NCBI GenBank assembly: GCA_016716715.1
Contig: JADJVE010000003.1
Span: 62,001 to 126,000 of the forward strand
Direction of reading: 5' to 3'
Source: Acidobacteriota bacterium
Lineage (GTDB): Bacteria > Acidobacteriota > Thermoanaerobaculia > UBA5066
DNA: 64,000 nucleotides
In this document: positions 14,166-24,592 of the stretch, in pieces
Position numbering within the stretch: position 1 is the stretch's first letter
Layout: each line of letters starts with the position of its first letter
Position numbers and translations under genes: made by a program
The notes under the pieces: model-generated
The model's input: the letters and a program-made list of their open reading frames with translations, nothing else
Told to the model about the DNA's origin: nothing
Databases searched by the model: none

Positions 14166-16944
14166 CTAGAAGTCGAGGCGCGCGGTGACCGTGAACCGGC
14201 GGGGCGACGCCCAGCTGGTCGCGTTGCCGAAGTTCGCGTTCGGCTGGTTGGTCTGCTGCCAGCCGAGGTTCCCGGCTGGGTTGCCGTCCACGTACCCGTC
14301 GTTGTACTTGATCGAGTTGACGCTGATGACCGTCTGCGTGTCGAAGACGTTCGCGACGCGCGCCTCGATGCGGGCGGCCATGTTGCCCCCGAACTTCAGG
14401 TTGTAGGCGAGGAGCAGGTCGACGGTCGTCCACGTCGGGAGGCGGTTCGTGCCGGCCTGCTCGAGGTAGCGGCCGGACGTCGTCGACGGGGTGCCTCCAC
14501 GGGCCTCCCACGGGGTTCCGCTCTGGACGCGGAGGAAGCCGCCGACGACGAAGCCGAGCGGCAGGTCGTACGAGCCCATCAGCTTGAAGATGATCGGGCG
14601 GTCCTGTCCGAGATGGCCGTACCGGTTCGGGTCGGCGCTGTTCCAGCCCGGCTCGTCCTCCATGAACGAAGACGTGTTGAAGACGCCGGTCGTGTAGTCC
14701 TCGTCCCAGTTGCCGTAGAGCCTGCTGAACGTGATGTTCATGTCCGCGTACCAGCAGTTCGCGTACCGCTTCTGGATGTCGAGGGTGAGGGCGTCGTACG
14801 TACGGCGCGCGTTGAAGAAGTTCTTCGCCTGGAAGGAGCCGAAGTAGTTGTTCACGTCGATCGGCACGTCTTCGAAGGCGTTCCTCAGGTTGCGGTACTG
14901 GTAGTAGACGTCGAAGGTGAGGTCCTTCGTCGCGGCCGCGGAGTAGCCGACCGAGAACTCTTCGCTGTACGGGGGCTTGAGGTCGGGCGGGATGACCTTG
15001 CCGCCGGACGAGCCGCGGTACTGCGAACCGAGGAAGACGCCCGTCGTCCCGTTGAAGTAGGCCTGGTCCTGACGGATGCGGTAGGGAGCGAACGAGCGAG
15101 CCGTGGACTTCAGATCGAGGCCCGCGTACTGGCCGTACGTGGCGTAGAACTTGTCGCTGGAAAGCAGGTTCGGGTTCCAGGTGATGCCGAGGCGCGGCTG
15201 GATCTGCTGGCTCCAGTCGAACGTCATGAAGTTGAACCGCGTGTCTTCCGTGAGCGCGGGCGTCCCGGTCGGTCCGCACACGTTGCCGGCCTTGCAGAGC
15301 TGGGCGAAGTCGTCCTTGTTGACGAGAACGCCGAGGTAGATCGTGAGGTTCTTCATCGAGATCGTGTCCTGGAGGAACGCCGAGTACGTCCGCGCCCGCG
15401 AGTACTGGACGGGCTGGGACGTGTAGTACCGGGCGCGAACCGTGCCGGACACGGACGTGCCGCACACCGACGCCGGGCACGTCTGGCCGGTGGCCCAGAT
15501 GCCCCATCCGTTCGTCGCGCGCACGGTGTCGTTCTCGGCCGCTTCGTAACCGCCGCCGAGCTTGAACGCGTGCTGGCTCGAGCCCGCGTCGAAGTACTGC
15601 GTGAGCGCGGCCTTGAGTTCGGTGCGCTTGTACTTCTCCCCGGTCTCGGCGAACTCGGGCACGCCCACGTTGCCGCCGTTGCGGGCCGGGTCGCCGTACG
15701 CGCCGTACGCGCCGAGGTTCTTGGGGTTGATGACGGCGGGCTGGAACGGCGCGAGCACCGTCTGCGCCGCCGAGGTGTCGTTCTCCTCGAGGTAGACGCC
15801 CTTCGCCTCGACGATCGTGTTCTTCGACAGGAACCAGTCGACCGAGAGGTTGCCGATGTAGTTCGTCGTGTCGGCGCCCTGAGCGGCGGTCGCCAGGTCG
15901 TAGATCGAGTTGAACTGGTCGGTGGACTTCGCCGGGAGAGCGCGGAAGCCTGCGTTGACGAGAAGGGACTGGCCGCCGAAGTAGGTCAGCTTCCCGAAGT
16001 AGTCGCCGTTGTGCGACTTCGAGTCGGGCTGCGTCGTCGTGACGCCGCCGAGCGTGGCCGACTGGCCGGTGGTCTTGGCGTCGTAGTAGGCGCCGGAGAC
16101 GTAGCCGAACAGCGTGTCCTTGATGATCGGGAACCCGACGTTCGCCTGGGCGTTGATGAGGTCCGTGTCGGACTGGGTGTCGAACTGCCGGCTCGCCTGG
16201 AAATCGGACGGCGAGTAGTTCACCTGGACGGAGCCCGCGATCTGGTTCGTTCCCGACTTCGTGACGACGTTGATCATCGCGCCCGACGTCCGGCCGAACT
16301 CGGCCGTGATGCCGGCCTTCTTGACGTTGAAGTCCGCGATGTCGAGCTGGTTCGTGTCGACGCCGAGGGCGCCGTAGCCCGGGTTCGTCACGTTGACGCC
16401 GTCGAGGAGGTACTTGTTGTCCTGGCGCGTGCCGCCGGACATGGAGACGTAGCCGATTCCGCTCGTGTCGGTGGCGGCGCCGGGGATGATCTTGATGACG
16501 CCCTGGTAGGTCCGCGAGAGCGGGAGGTCCTTGAGGGTGTTGTCGGTGTAGTTGAAGTTGACTCTCGGACGACTTCTTGTCGATCTCGGCGATCGAGCCG
16601 GTCACGACGACCTCAGCCTTCGCGGCCGATACGAGCGTGAGCGTGACCTGCGCGTCGTTGTCGACGAAGACCTTGACCGACTGTTTCGCCGATCCGAGGC
16701 CCTTGAGGTCGGCCGAAACGACGTAGTCGCCCGGCAGCAGGACCCCGAACTTGAACGCGCCGTTCGCATTCGAGACGGTCGTGTAGGGCGCCTGCGCGCC
16801 GGTGATTTTCACCGTGGCGCCGGGGACCGCAAGGCCGCTGCCGTCCTTGACGAAACCAGAGACGGAGCCGGTCTCACCGGCCCACGCCGCCGTCGCAAGG
16901 ACGGTGACGAGGAGCACGAGACAGATTCGCGAGATCAACCGCAT
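14166..16944 (-). pseudogene. Oar-like TonB-dependent receptor, one frameshift
   Basis: A large outer-membrane receptor of roughly 925 residues if repaired. The ATG at 16944 follows a strong GGAGGAGG site. Then come a signal peptide ending at AWA, a carboxypeptidase-regulatory-like domain (SVSGFVKDGSGLAVPGATVK), the start of the plug, and after the break the plug and barrel (SGGTRQDNKYLLDGVNVTNP, FGRTSGAMINVVTKSGT) to the C-terminal aromatic TARLDF. Near 16563 one extra base (or two missing) moves the reading from IDKKSSES to VNFNYTDNTLKDLP; both sides match the family well. No other defect is seen, so this may be a sequencing error or a very recent mutation. It would bind and import an unknown large substrate using TonB energy. 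Confidence 0.85.
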
Positions 16945-17053
16945 TTCAAGAACCTCCTCCAAATAAAGGTAAGCGTGCAAATGGATTCTTACCACGATTC
17001 TAACGCGTGATCGGCGTCAAACTTCGCGGCGTCCAAACGATTGGATCAGCGAC

Positions 17054-18409
17054 TCAGGCGGTCTTACGCCCCACTGTCAGGTAGTACACCGGGATGCCCG
17101 CCGCGACGACGCCGAGGACGGCGAGCGTCGACCACCGGCTCTCGGGCTGGACGATCGCGTTGCCGAGGAGGTAGAGGACGGACGCGAGGAAGACGAGCGG
17201 CAGCACGGGGTAGAGCGGCACGCGGAAGGTGGGCGCGTAGCCGGGCTTCTTTCGGAGCCGGAAGATCGACGCGACGGCGAGCGCGTAGAACGGCAGGAAC
17301 GCCGTGACGAACGCGTCCGCGAGCTGCTCGAAGTTGCGGAGGAGAACGAAGACGATCCCGAGGCCCGCCGTCATCGAGATCGAAATCCACGGCGTGCCGA
17401 AGCGCGGGTGAATGGACGCGACCGGTGCGAAGAAGAGGCGGTCGGCCGCCATCGCGAAAAAGACGCGCGGGCTCGTGAAGAGGACCGTGTTCAGCGTCCC
17501 GAACGTGGACACCATGACCGTGACGGACACGAACGCGGCGCCCGCCGACCCGAGGACGATCTGCGCGACGTCGGCCGCGACGAGCTTCGAGACGCGGATC
17601 TTCTCGATCGGGAGGACCGCGAGGTACGCGACGTTCGCCGCGAGGTAGATCGCGACGACGAGGAGAGTCCCGCCGATGAGCGCGCGCGGGAGGTTCCGCT
17701 GCGGGTCCTTCACCTCGCCCGCGTTGTAGGCCAGGTCGGCCCAGCCGTCGAACGCCCAGAGCGTCGAGACGAGCGCGAGGCCGAACGCCGCGGCGTGGAA
17801 GCTCCCGGCTGGCACGGCGGGCGTGAAGTAGCCGCCCGTCTTCGGGAGCCCGATGAAGAGCGCGACGAGGACGATGAAAACGAGGCCGCCGTACTTCGCG
17901 ATCACCGTCACGTTGCTCACGTTCGCCGCGAAGCGGACGCCCACGATGTTGAAGCACGCCGTGAGCGCGATCGCGAACGCGGCGAGCCAGCGCACGGCCA
18001 TGACCTTGTCCGGCGCCTGCGGGTTCTGGCCCGTGACGCGGAAGAAGTACTCGGAGAACGTGATCGCGATGGCGCCGAGGGACGCCGCGCGGATCATCGA
18101 GAACTGGCCCCACCCGAACAGGAAGCCGGCGAGGCGGCCCCAGCCGTCGCGGCAGAAGACGTACATGCCGCCCGTCTGGGGAAGCGCGCTCGCGACTTCC
18201 GCCAGCGTGAGCGCGCCGCAGAGCGCGAAGACACCGCCGGCGGCCCACACGGCGAGCATCGGGAGCGGGCCGGGCAGCTTGTCCGCGATGCCCGCGGGCG
18301 AGCGGAAGATCCCGGAGCCGATCGTCGAGCCGATCACGACGGCGACGGCGCTCCAGAGTCCGATGCGGCGCTCCAGAGCCTGGACGGGGCGGCCGGGAAT
18401 GTCGGGCAT
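17054..18409 (-). CDS. APC-family amino acid permease
   Basis: A 451-residue transporter with about 12 hydrophobic segments. The first helix holds the substrate-binding glycine stretch VIGSTIGSGIFRSPAG, the signature of amino acid-polyamine-organocation permeases, and helix 6 has LWAFDGWADLAYNAGEVKDP, close to the LAT/SteT subgroup. It probably exchanges or imports neutral amino acids at the inner membrane, with specificity undetermined. The next gene on the same strand starts upstream and ends 23 bases before this start. Confidence 0.9.
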   Translation of the reverse strand: MPDIPGRPVQALERRIGLWSAVAVVIGSTIGSGIFRSPAGIADKLPGPLPMLAVWAAGGVFALCGALTLAEVASALPQTGGMYVFCRDGWGRLAGFLFGWGQFSMIRAASLGAIAITFSEYFFRVTGQNPQAPDKVMAVRWLAAFAIALTACFNIVGVRFAANVSNVTVIAKYGGLVFIVLVALFIGLPKTGGYFTPAVPAGSFHAAAFGLALVSTLWAFDGWADLAYNAGEVKDPQRNLPRALIGGTLLVVAIYLAANVAYLAVLPIEKIRVSKLVAADVAQIVLGSAGAAFVSVTVMVSTFGTLNTVLFTSPRVFFAMAADRLFFAPVASIHPRFGTPWISISMTAGLGIVFVLLRNFEQLADAFVTAFLPFYALAVASIFRLRKKPGYAPTFRVPLYPVLPLVFLASVLYLLGNAIVQPESRWSTLAVLGVVAAGIPVYYLTVGRKTA

Positions 18410-18432
18410 CCGGAGATGTTACGTCGGAACGA

Positions 18433-19482
18433 TCAGCGCCCGCGCGCAGCCGCGCCGAAGAGGAAGCCCGCGAGCGTCTCGGCCGCATAGAGGCCCGGAA
18501 GGACCTGCACGGCTTCGCCCACGGAGGTCCGGTTGAACACGAGCCAGAGCCAGAGCAGCGTCCCGGCGCCGACGATCGCGCCGCGCGCGGCCTCGAACGG
18601 GTTCGACGCGAGGCGCGTTGCAGCGCCCACGAGGAGCAGGATGCCGGTGAGAAAGAGGGCGCCGGCGGGGTAGAGCGCGAGGATGAGCGCGGGCTTTGGC
18701 CATTCGCCGCGCGCGACCTCGCCGGGCGCGACGGCCGCGAGAAGAGGCAGGAAGACCCAGAGGACGGCGAGCATGCTCTTTGCGAGGCCCGAGAGCAGCC
18801 GCGTCCCGCGGCGAACGGCGGGCGTTCTTCCGCGGCGGGCGGCCTTGAGATCCTTCGCGGCGCTCGCGGTGAGGCCGGTCTGCTGCGCGAGGCGCGACGG
18901 GTCGAGGAGGTCGGCGATGGAGAGGCGCAGGCACAGCAAGCCCCACAGCGCCGCGGGCCCGAGGACGCGGCCGTCGCGGGCGTAAGCGACGGCTGCCGCG
19001 GCGAGGAGCGCGATGCCGGCGACCTCGAGGAGCCAGCGCGTCGCTTCGAGAAAGCGCGAGGCCGCGCTTTCCCGTCTCCATCGCGCAAGGGCGCGGTGGA
19101 CGAGCCCGGCGGCGAACGTCCCCGCGAGGACCGCGCCGCCGAACGGGCGCGCGTGCCCGGCCGGGACGAGCCGCGCAGCGAGGAGCGGGAGCAGGCACGC
19201 CGCGAGGAGCGTCACGACGCGGAACGCGGCCACGCGCCGGTCGGACCCGGCCGCGAGCGACGAATAGAAGAGGAGCACCGCGGCGCCGAGGAGCGCCAGC
19301 GCCCACGCGACGCGGGGCGCGAATGGCATGGCGGCCGGGAAGAACGGAAGCGTTGCGAGCTTCACTCCCGCACCCGTCCGGTCGAGGACGAGGAGGAAGA
19401 AGTCGAACGCGCGGGCGAAGAGGGTCGTCAAGGAATCCGACGATACCGGGAAGCGACTCGGGTCACTCGCCCGAAGGCACAC
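18433..19482 (-). CDS. Polytopic membrane protein of unknown function
   Basis: I do not recognise a family. The protein has about eight to nine hydrophobic segments (for example VAWALALLGAAVLLFYSSLA and ALILALYPAGALFLTGILLL) and few conserved-looking polar motifs. The start is uncertain: a GTG at 19482 gives 349 residues, while a TTG at 19431 or the ATG 'MPFAPRV' further in are alternatives, because the first 17 residues look non-native. The upstream region would overlap the higBA promoter. It lies 23 bases before the amino acid permease and may be co-transcribed. Confidence 0.6.
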   Translation of the reverse strand: MCLRASDPSRFPVSSDSLTTLFARAFDFFLLVLDRTGAGVKLATLPFFPAAMPFAPRVAWALALLGAAVLLFYSSLAAGSDRRVAAFRVVTLLAACLLPLLAARLVPAGHARPFGGAVLAGTFAAGLVHRALARWRRESAASRFLEATRWLLEVAGIALLAAAAVAYARDGRVLGPAALWGLLCLRLSIADLLDPSRLAQQTGLTASAAKDLKAARRGRTPAVRRGTRLLSGLAKSMLAVLWVFLPLLAAVAPGEVARGEWPKPALILALYPAGALFLTGILLLVGAATRLASNPFEAARGAIVGAGTLLWLWLVFNRTSVGEAVQVLPGLYAAETLAGFLFGAAARGR

Positions 19483-19500
19483 CTTCGGCGCGGCCTCGTC

Positions 19501-19529
19501 TTGACGACCTTAACGGGCTCCGTTATTAT
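19501..19529 (+). promoter_or_regulatory. Sigma70-type promoter and operator of higBA
   Basis: TTGACG (19501-19506), exactly 17 bases, then TATTAT (19524-19529). Within the spacer AACGG-GCT-CCGTT (19512-19524) is an inverted repeat suitable for antitoxin binding. The predicted transcription start falls on or next to the GTG at 19536, implying a leaderless message. Confidence 0.75.
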
Positions 19530-19535
19530 CGCCCG

Positions 19536-19817
19536 GTGATCCGGAGTTTCCGTGACCGGGAGACGGAACGCCTCTTTCAGAGGACCCGGTCCCGGCGGCT
19601 TCCTCCGGAACTCCAGAGAACCGCTCTTAGAAAGCTCATCGTGCTGGACGCCGCCGAATCCCTTGAAGACCTCAGAATTCCGCCCGGGAACCGTCTCGAG
19701 TCCTTGAAGGGCAAACGCTCCGGGCAGCACAGCATCCGCATCAATGATCAGTGGCGGATCTGCTTTCTCTGGCGTACCGGAGATTGCTTCGACGTCGAGA
19801 TCGTCGACTATCACTAG
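19536..19817 (+). CDS. higB: HigB-type toxin, RelE superfamily mRNase
   Basis: A 93-residue protein with the HigB/RelE fold motifs: IRSFRDRETERLFQ at the N-terminus, LKGKRSGQHSIRINDQWRICF in the middle and a short C-terminal VEIVDYH. Such toxins cut mRNA on the ribosome. I chose GTG 19536 because it gives exactly the family N-terminus (V-I-R-S-F) and lies where transcription is predicted to begin. The antitoxin gene follows ten bases later, in the toxin-first order characteristic of HigBA. Confidence 0.92.
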   Translation: MIRSFRDRETERLFQRTRSRRLPPELQRTALRKLIVLDAAESLEDLRIPPGNRLESLKGKRSGQHSIRINDQWRICFLWRTGDCFDVEIVDYH

Positions 19818-19827
19818 GAGAGAGCTC

Positions 19828-20133
19828 ATGCCTTCATCCAGATTGTCCGCCGTTCATCCCGGAGAAGTCCTGCTGGCGGAGTTCCTGGAGCCCTTCGGCT
19901 TGTCTCAATACCGGCTCGCGAAGGAGACACGGGTGCCGCCCCGCCGGATCAACGAAATCGTCCTTGGAAAGAGAGGAATCACTGCGGATACGGCCCTCCG
20001 GCTTGCCCGCTTCTTTGGAACGTCGGAACGCTTCTGGCTGAACCTGCAGGTGCGCTACGACCTCGAGGTGGAGCGAGACCACCTGGGGAATCGATTGAAG
20101 CGAGAAGTTTCCGTCCTGAAGAAGGCGGGCTGA
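19828..20133 (+). CDS. higA: HigA-type antitoxin, XRE family
   Basis: A 101-residue DNA-binding antitoxin. It begins with SAVHPGEVLLAEFLEPFGLSQ and continues into a helix-turn-helix (YRLAKETRVPPRRINEIVLGKRG), then ALRLARFFGTSERFWLNLQ, all diagnostic of HigA. It would neutralise HigB and repress the operon through the inverted repeat upstream. The ATG is preceded by AGGAGA overlapping the end of higB. Confidence 0.93.
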   Translation: MPSSRLSAVHPGEVLLAEFLEPFGLSQYRLAKETRVPPRRINEIVLGKRGITADTALRLARFFGTSERFWLNLQVRYDLEVERDHLGNRLKREVSVLKKAG

Positions 20134-20144
20134 GTCTCCCCCTC

Positions 20145-22061
<1,917 letters not shown>

Positions 22062-22129
22062 CAGGCGCCCGCCGGGTCGGCGCTTGCGGCTTTGGCGGTC
22101 CGCGGGCGCTTTGAGAGAGAATCAGACTC

Positions 22130-22534
22130 ATGAAGCGCCGGGTCCCGCACTACGAGAGCGCGCGCGCCGCCGCGTGGCTCGCGGTCCTGCTCGCAGGATC
22201 CGCGGCGGCCGCGCAGACGCCGCCGCCGATCGCGAAGGGCCTCGCGCCTCCGCCTGCCGGCGGCCGCACCGTGAACACGGCCCCGATCCGGTTGCAGGGG
22301 CCCGGGGCGTTCAAGCCGCTCACGGTCGCGACGGACCCGATCCGGCTGACGGGACCGGGCGCCTTTCACTCCGTCGCGCTCACAACGGCCGCGATCCGGC
22401 TGACGGGGCCTGGCGCGTTCCCGCCCGTCACGGTCGCGACGGCCCCGATCCGGTTGACGGGGCCGGGGGCGTTCAAGCCGGTCACACTGACGACGTTGCC
22501 GATCCGGCTGAGCGGACCGGCATCCAGACCCTGA
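22130..22534 (+). CDS. Secreted protein with 18-residue tandem repeats
   Basis: A 134-residue protein of no family I recognise. An N-terminal signal peptide (AWLAVLLAGSAAAAQT) is followed by a proline-rich linker and four and a half repeats of consensus T-x-PIRLTGPGAFKPVTVA. The alternation of short beta-prone stretches (PIRL, VTVA) with a GPGAF turn suggests a small beta-structured or adhesive secreted protein; this is inference. The ATG sits in a 19-base leader identical to the one before the ferredoxin-like gene at 23622. Confidence 0.75.
   Translation: MKRRVPHYESARAAAWLAVLLAGSAAAAQTPPPIAKGLAPPPAGGRTVNTAPIRLQGPGAFKPLTVATDPIRLTGPGAFHSVALTTAAIRLTGPGAFPPVTVATAPIRLTGPGAFKPVTLTTLPIRLSGPASRP
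22277..22534 (+). repeat. Tandem 54-base coding repeat, four and a half units
   Basis: Units start at 22277, 22331, 22385, 22439 and 22493 (partial). Each encodes TxPIRLxGPGAFxxVxxx; variation is mostly at positions 2 and 13-18. Confidence 0.9.
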
Positions 22535-22555
22535 CGCAATGCCGAGGAGGCTGAC

Positions 22556-22999
22556 GTGAATAATCTTCTTCCGACGAAATTCCGGCTCACGGTCGCGGCC
22601 GCTCTCTTCGCGAGTGCGTCCGCCGCGAGCGCCGCCGACTTCACGTTCAACGTGCCCGTGAGCCTGAAGTCGATCTCGCCTCCTGACGTCGCGGGCTACA
22701 TCTATTGCCAGGTCTACAGCACGGTGCCGCCGCCGGGGCTGGGCAACATCCCGGCCGGGTCGGCCTCCATGGGCGCGGGGAGCACGCCCTTCACTCTGGC
22801 AAAGGGCGGCTACGCGGGGACGGTCGCGGTCGCCGTCGACGTGAGCGCCGGCAAGGACCCCGCGAACGCGCGAGGGTACATTTGCCATCTCATGCTCGGC
22901 GGGCAGAGATGCGTCGTGAGCCCCGACTCGCAGCCGTGCCGGGGAGCCGCGGCGGCCGGCAACTCGGTCGAAATAAAGGGCGAGATCACTCCTCGGTAG
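22556..22999 (+). CDS. Secreted protein of unknown function
   Basis: A 147-residue protein starting at a GTG with GAGG upstream. A signal peptide (LTVAAALFASASAASAAD) leads into a beta-rich domain (FTFNVPVSLKSISPPDVAGY) with four cysteines in the mature part (YIYCQV, GYICHL, QRCVV, QPCRG) that may form disulphides. It lies 21 bases after the repeat protein on the same strand and may be co-expressed. No family recognised. Confidence 0.65.
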   Translation: MNNLLPTKFRLTVAAALFASASAASAADFTFNVPVSLKSISPPDVAGYIYCQVYSTVPPPGLGNIPAGSASMGAGSTPFTLAKGGYAGTVAVAVDVSAGKDPANARGYICHLMLGGQRCVVSPDSQPCRGAAAAGNSVEIKGEITPR

Positions 23000-23042
23000 A
23001 GCCGCCGTCGTAGCCCCCCGCGCTCCGGCCCGCGTCTGAGGT

Positions 23043-23504
23043 CTATCCGGCGGGCCTCACTTCAGGTGCGGCGCGCGTCGAGGGGGGGGCAGGGTCGGAG
23101 GGGGCCCCGCAGTCGAGCGTGAATTCGGCGGGGCGCGAGAGTTTGTCCTCGGGCGTCAGGATGTGGAGCTTCATCCATCCCCGGTACGGGTGGAACGCGG
23201 GCGACCTCTCGCCGAGCTTCCATTCCTTCGACAGGAGGGCGGCGTGGGAACCGTCGTAGACCACCGGCGCATGGGGTTCGGTGTCCCGGGCGCCGTCGCT
23301 GCGCTCCCAGCGGTAGGTGAACCGCCCTTCCTTGCTCAGGCCAACCTTGCCGTGGAAGGTGAACGTCACGGGGCACGGCAGGTCCGTGCTGCTCCTCGGC
23401 GTCACCGTGACGTCGTATGCGGTCACGGTGACTGCTGCGCCGGGCCGGGCCGCGAGCGCGAGGGCGAAGGGCAGGAGAAGGGTGAGTCCTTTTTTCGGGC
23501 GCAT
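23043..23504 (-). CDS. Secreted protein of unknown function
   Basis: A 153-residue protein with a clear signal peptide (GLTLLLPFALALAARPGAA) and a beta-sandwich-like body (VTAYDVTVTPRSSTDLPCPV, then FTFHGKVGLSKEGRFTYRWE) carrying two cysteines, ending in a proline/alanine tail. The pattern resembles single-domain Ig-like exported proteins, but I cannot name the family. The ATG is preceded by AGGAG. It converges with the gene at 22556. Confidence 0.65.
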   Translation of the reverse strand: MRPKKGLTLLLPFALALAARPGAAVTVTAYDVTVTPRSSTDLPCPVTFTFHGKVGLSKEGRFTYRWERSDGARDTEPHAPVVYDGSHAALLSKEWKLGERSPAFHPYRGWMKLHILTPEDKLSRPAEFTLDCGAPSDPAPPSTRAAPEVRPAG

Positions 23505-23621
23505 GGCGAGGGCTCCTTTCGCAGGACACGATGCTTTCGGGCGCCGGCGGGGGCAAGGAGAACGCGTGGCCCCGGCGCGACGAAGTGAGGTCTGGAGGCG
23601 TCATGAGGGAGAATCAGACTC

Positions 23622-23849
23622 ATGAAGGATCCGGTTCAGCATTACGAAAAAGGCGGCCTCACGGTCACGTTCGACCCCCGTGTCTGCACGCACTCGGGGG
23701 TCTGCGTCCAGGGCCTCTACGACGTCTTCGACGTGAGCAAGCGGCCGTGGGTGAACCTCGACGGGGCGCCCGCGGAGCAGGTCGTCGAGCAGGTGAAGCG
23801 CTGCCCCTCGGGCGCGCTGCACTTCGGGCTCGAAGCTAAGAAGGGCTGA
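23622..23849 (+). CDS. YjdI-like divergent 4Fe-4S mono-cluster protein
   Basis: A 75-residue Fe-S protein. Cysteines at 22 and 28 (VCTHSGVCVQG), a conserved PWVNLDGA and Cys61 in KRCPSGALHFG match the Fer4_19/YjdI family of small iron-sulphur proteins. Only three cysteines are present, as in the E. coli homologue. It may act as an electron carrier, but its partner is unknown. Its 3' end overlaps the converging methyltransferase gene by 14 bases. Confidence 0.85.
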   Translation: MKDPVQHYEKGGLTVTFDPRVCTHSGVCVQGLYDVFDVSKRPWVNLDGAPAEQVVEQVKRCPSGALHFGLEAKKG

Positions 23850-23990
23850 CGCCCGGCTTGCGCCGGAGCGCGGCCAGCGCCCCGAGGAGCAGCGTGACCT
23901 CGCGCTTCGTGGGCTTCCCGCGCTTCACGAACGACTCGATCTCGGCGATGACCTCGCGGGAATGGCCGCGGCCCGGGTAGCCCGAGAGAG

Positions 23991-24014
23991 AAAGAGTTTC
24001 TTTGAGTGAAGAGA
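23991..24014 (+). repeat. Dispersed motif copy in methyltransferase (weak)
   Basis: AAAGAGTTTCTTTGAGTGAA; antisense to the gene, read there as SSLKETL. Confidence 0.45.
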
Positions 24015-24081
24015 GGAGGCGGCGGACGTCCTTCGACGGCGCTGTCGTCTCTTCGGGAGACGAAAGAGCGCGGCTTCGCCG

Positions 24082-24106
24082 CGAAGATTCTTTGAAGGGC
24101 GAGAGA
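24082..24106 (+). repeat. Dispersed motif copy in methyltransferase
   Basis: CGAAGATTCTTTGAAGGGCG; antisense to the gene, read there as SPFKESS. Confidence 0.55.
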
Positions 24107-24270
24107 AGCGCCAGCGCGATTGCGACGGACTGCGCCAGGTTCAGCGTCGGGAACTCGTCGGCAGTCTCGATGCGGAGCCGCGCGTCGCACATCTTCAGCT
24201 CTTCCGACGTCAGCCCCCCGCGCTCCGGCCCGAACACGAGCGCGACGCGGCGGCGGGCGCGGAGAGAAGA

Positions 24271-24290
24271 GGAGATTTCTTTGAAGGTGG
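24271..24290 (+). repeat. Dispersed motif copy in methyltransferase
   Basis: GGAGATTTCTTTGAAGGTGG; antisense to the gene, read there as TTFKEIS. Confidence 0.6.
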
Positions 24291-24385
24291 TGGGAGGCGG
24301 CAGCCCTCGCGAAACCCGCCCGCGCAGCGACGAAAGGGCGACCACGAAGTCGGCTCGCGCGCCGAGATCCCCACCGCGCCGAGGG

Positions 24386-24411
24386 TCTTCACCCTTCTAA
24401 GAAAATCTTCT
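24386..24411 (-). repeat. Dispersed motif, 26 bases identical to 48144-48169
   Basis: On the minus strand AGAAGATTTTCTTAGAAGGG followed by TGAAGA, identical over 26 bases to a segment of the meaB-like gene, and both read in frame as EDFLRRVK. Confidence 0.85.
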
Positions 24412-24592
24412 GCTCCGGAGGCGAATGCCACTGCGTCGGGGTGCAGCACCTCCACGCGCGGTCGACGACCAGCAGCTCCGCCCCGAAATTCTTCGCCGCG
24501 CGCGCGGCGGCCCCGAGGTTGCCGGGGTTGTGCGTCCGGACCAGAACGGCGAGAACGGGCATCGGGGGCGATCTTGGGTCAGAATCCGGCCC

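Larger units (their letters stand above)
23836..24562 (-). pseudogene. SpoU/TrmJ-like RNA methyltransferase, two frameshifts
   Basis: The pieces spell one SPOUT methyltransferase. The start reads MPVLAVLVRTHNPGNLGAAAR, continuing AKNFGAELLVVDRA. In a second frame come VLHPDAVAFASGAEDFLRRVK and TLGAVGISAR, and in a third ADFVVALSSLRGR, VALVFGPERGGLTSEEL and TLNLAQSVAIALAL. Each change of frame, near 24446 and 24350, sits at a CGCGCG run where losing one CG (or gaining one base) would restore reading. It would 2'-O-methylate tRNA or rRNA. Four dispersed-motif copies lie in the gene. Either it is inactivated or both shifts are assembly errors. Confidence 0.8.

Noticed and set aside
14613..16640. 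Long open frame (675 codons) on the plus strand opposite the TonB receptor
   Set aside because: Its product is a low-complexity Arg/Val/Glu-rich chain with no domain; the minus strand carries clear receptor motifs. High GC lengthens antisense frames.
16944..17053. A sigma70 promoter for the TonB gene (TTGACG and TAGAAT on the minus strand)
   Set aside because: The two hexamers are only about 12 bases apart, too close for a standard promoter.
22092..22110. A second sigma54 promoter before the GPGAF repeat protein
   Set aside because: A GG-N10-GC spacing exists in GC-rich DNA, but neither the TGGCA nor the TTGC half matches.
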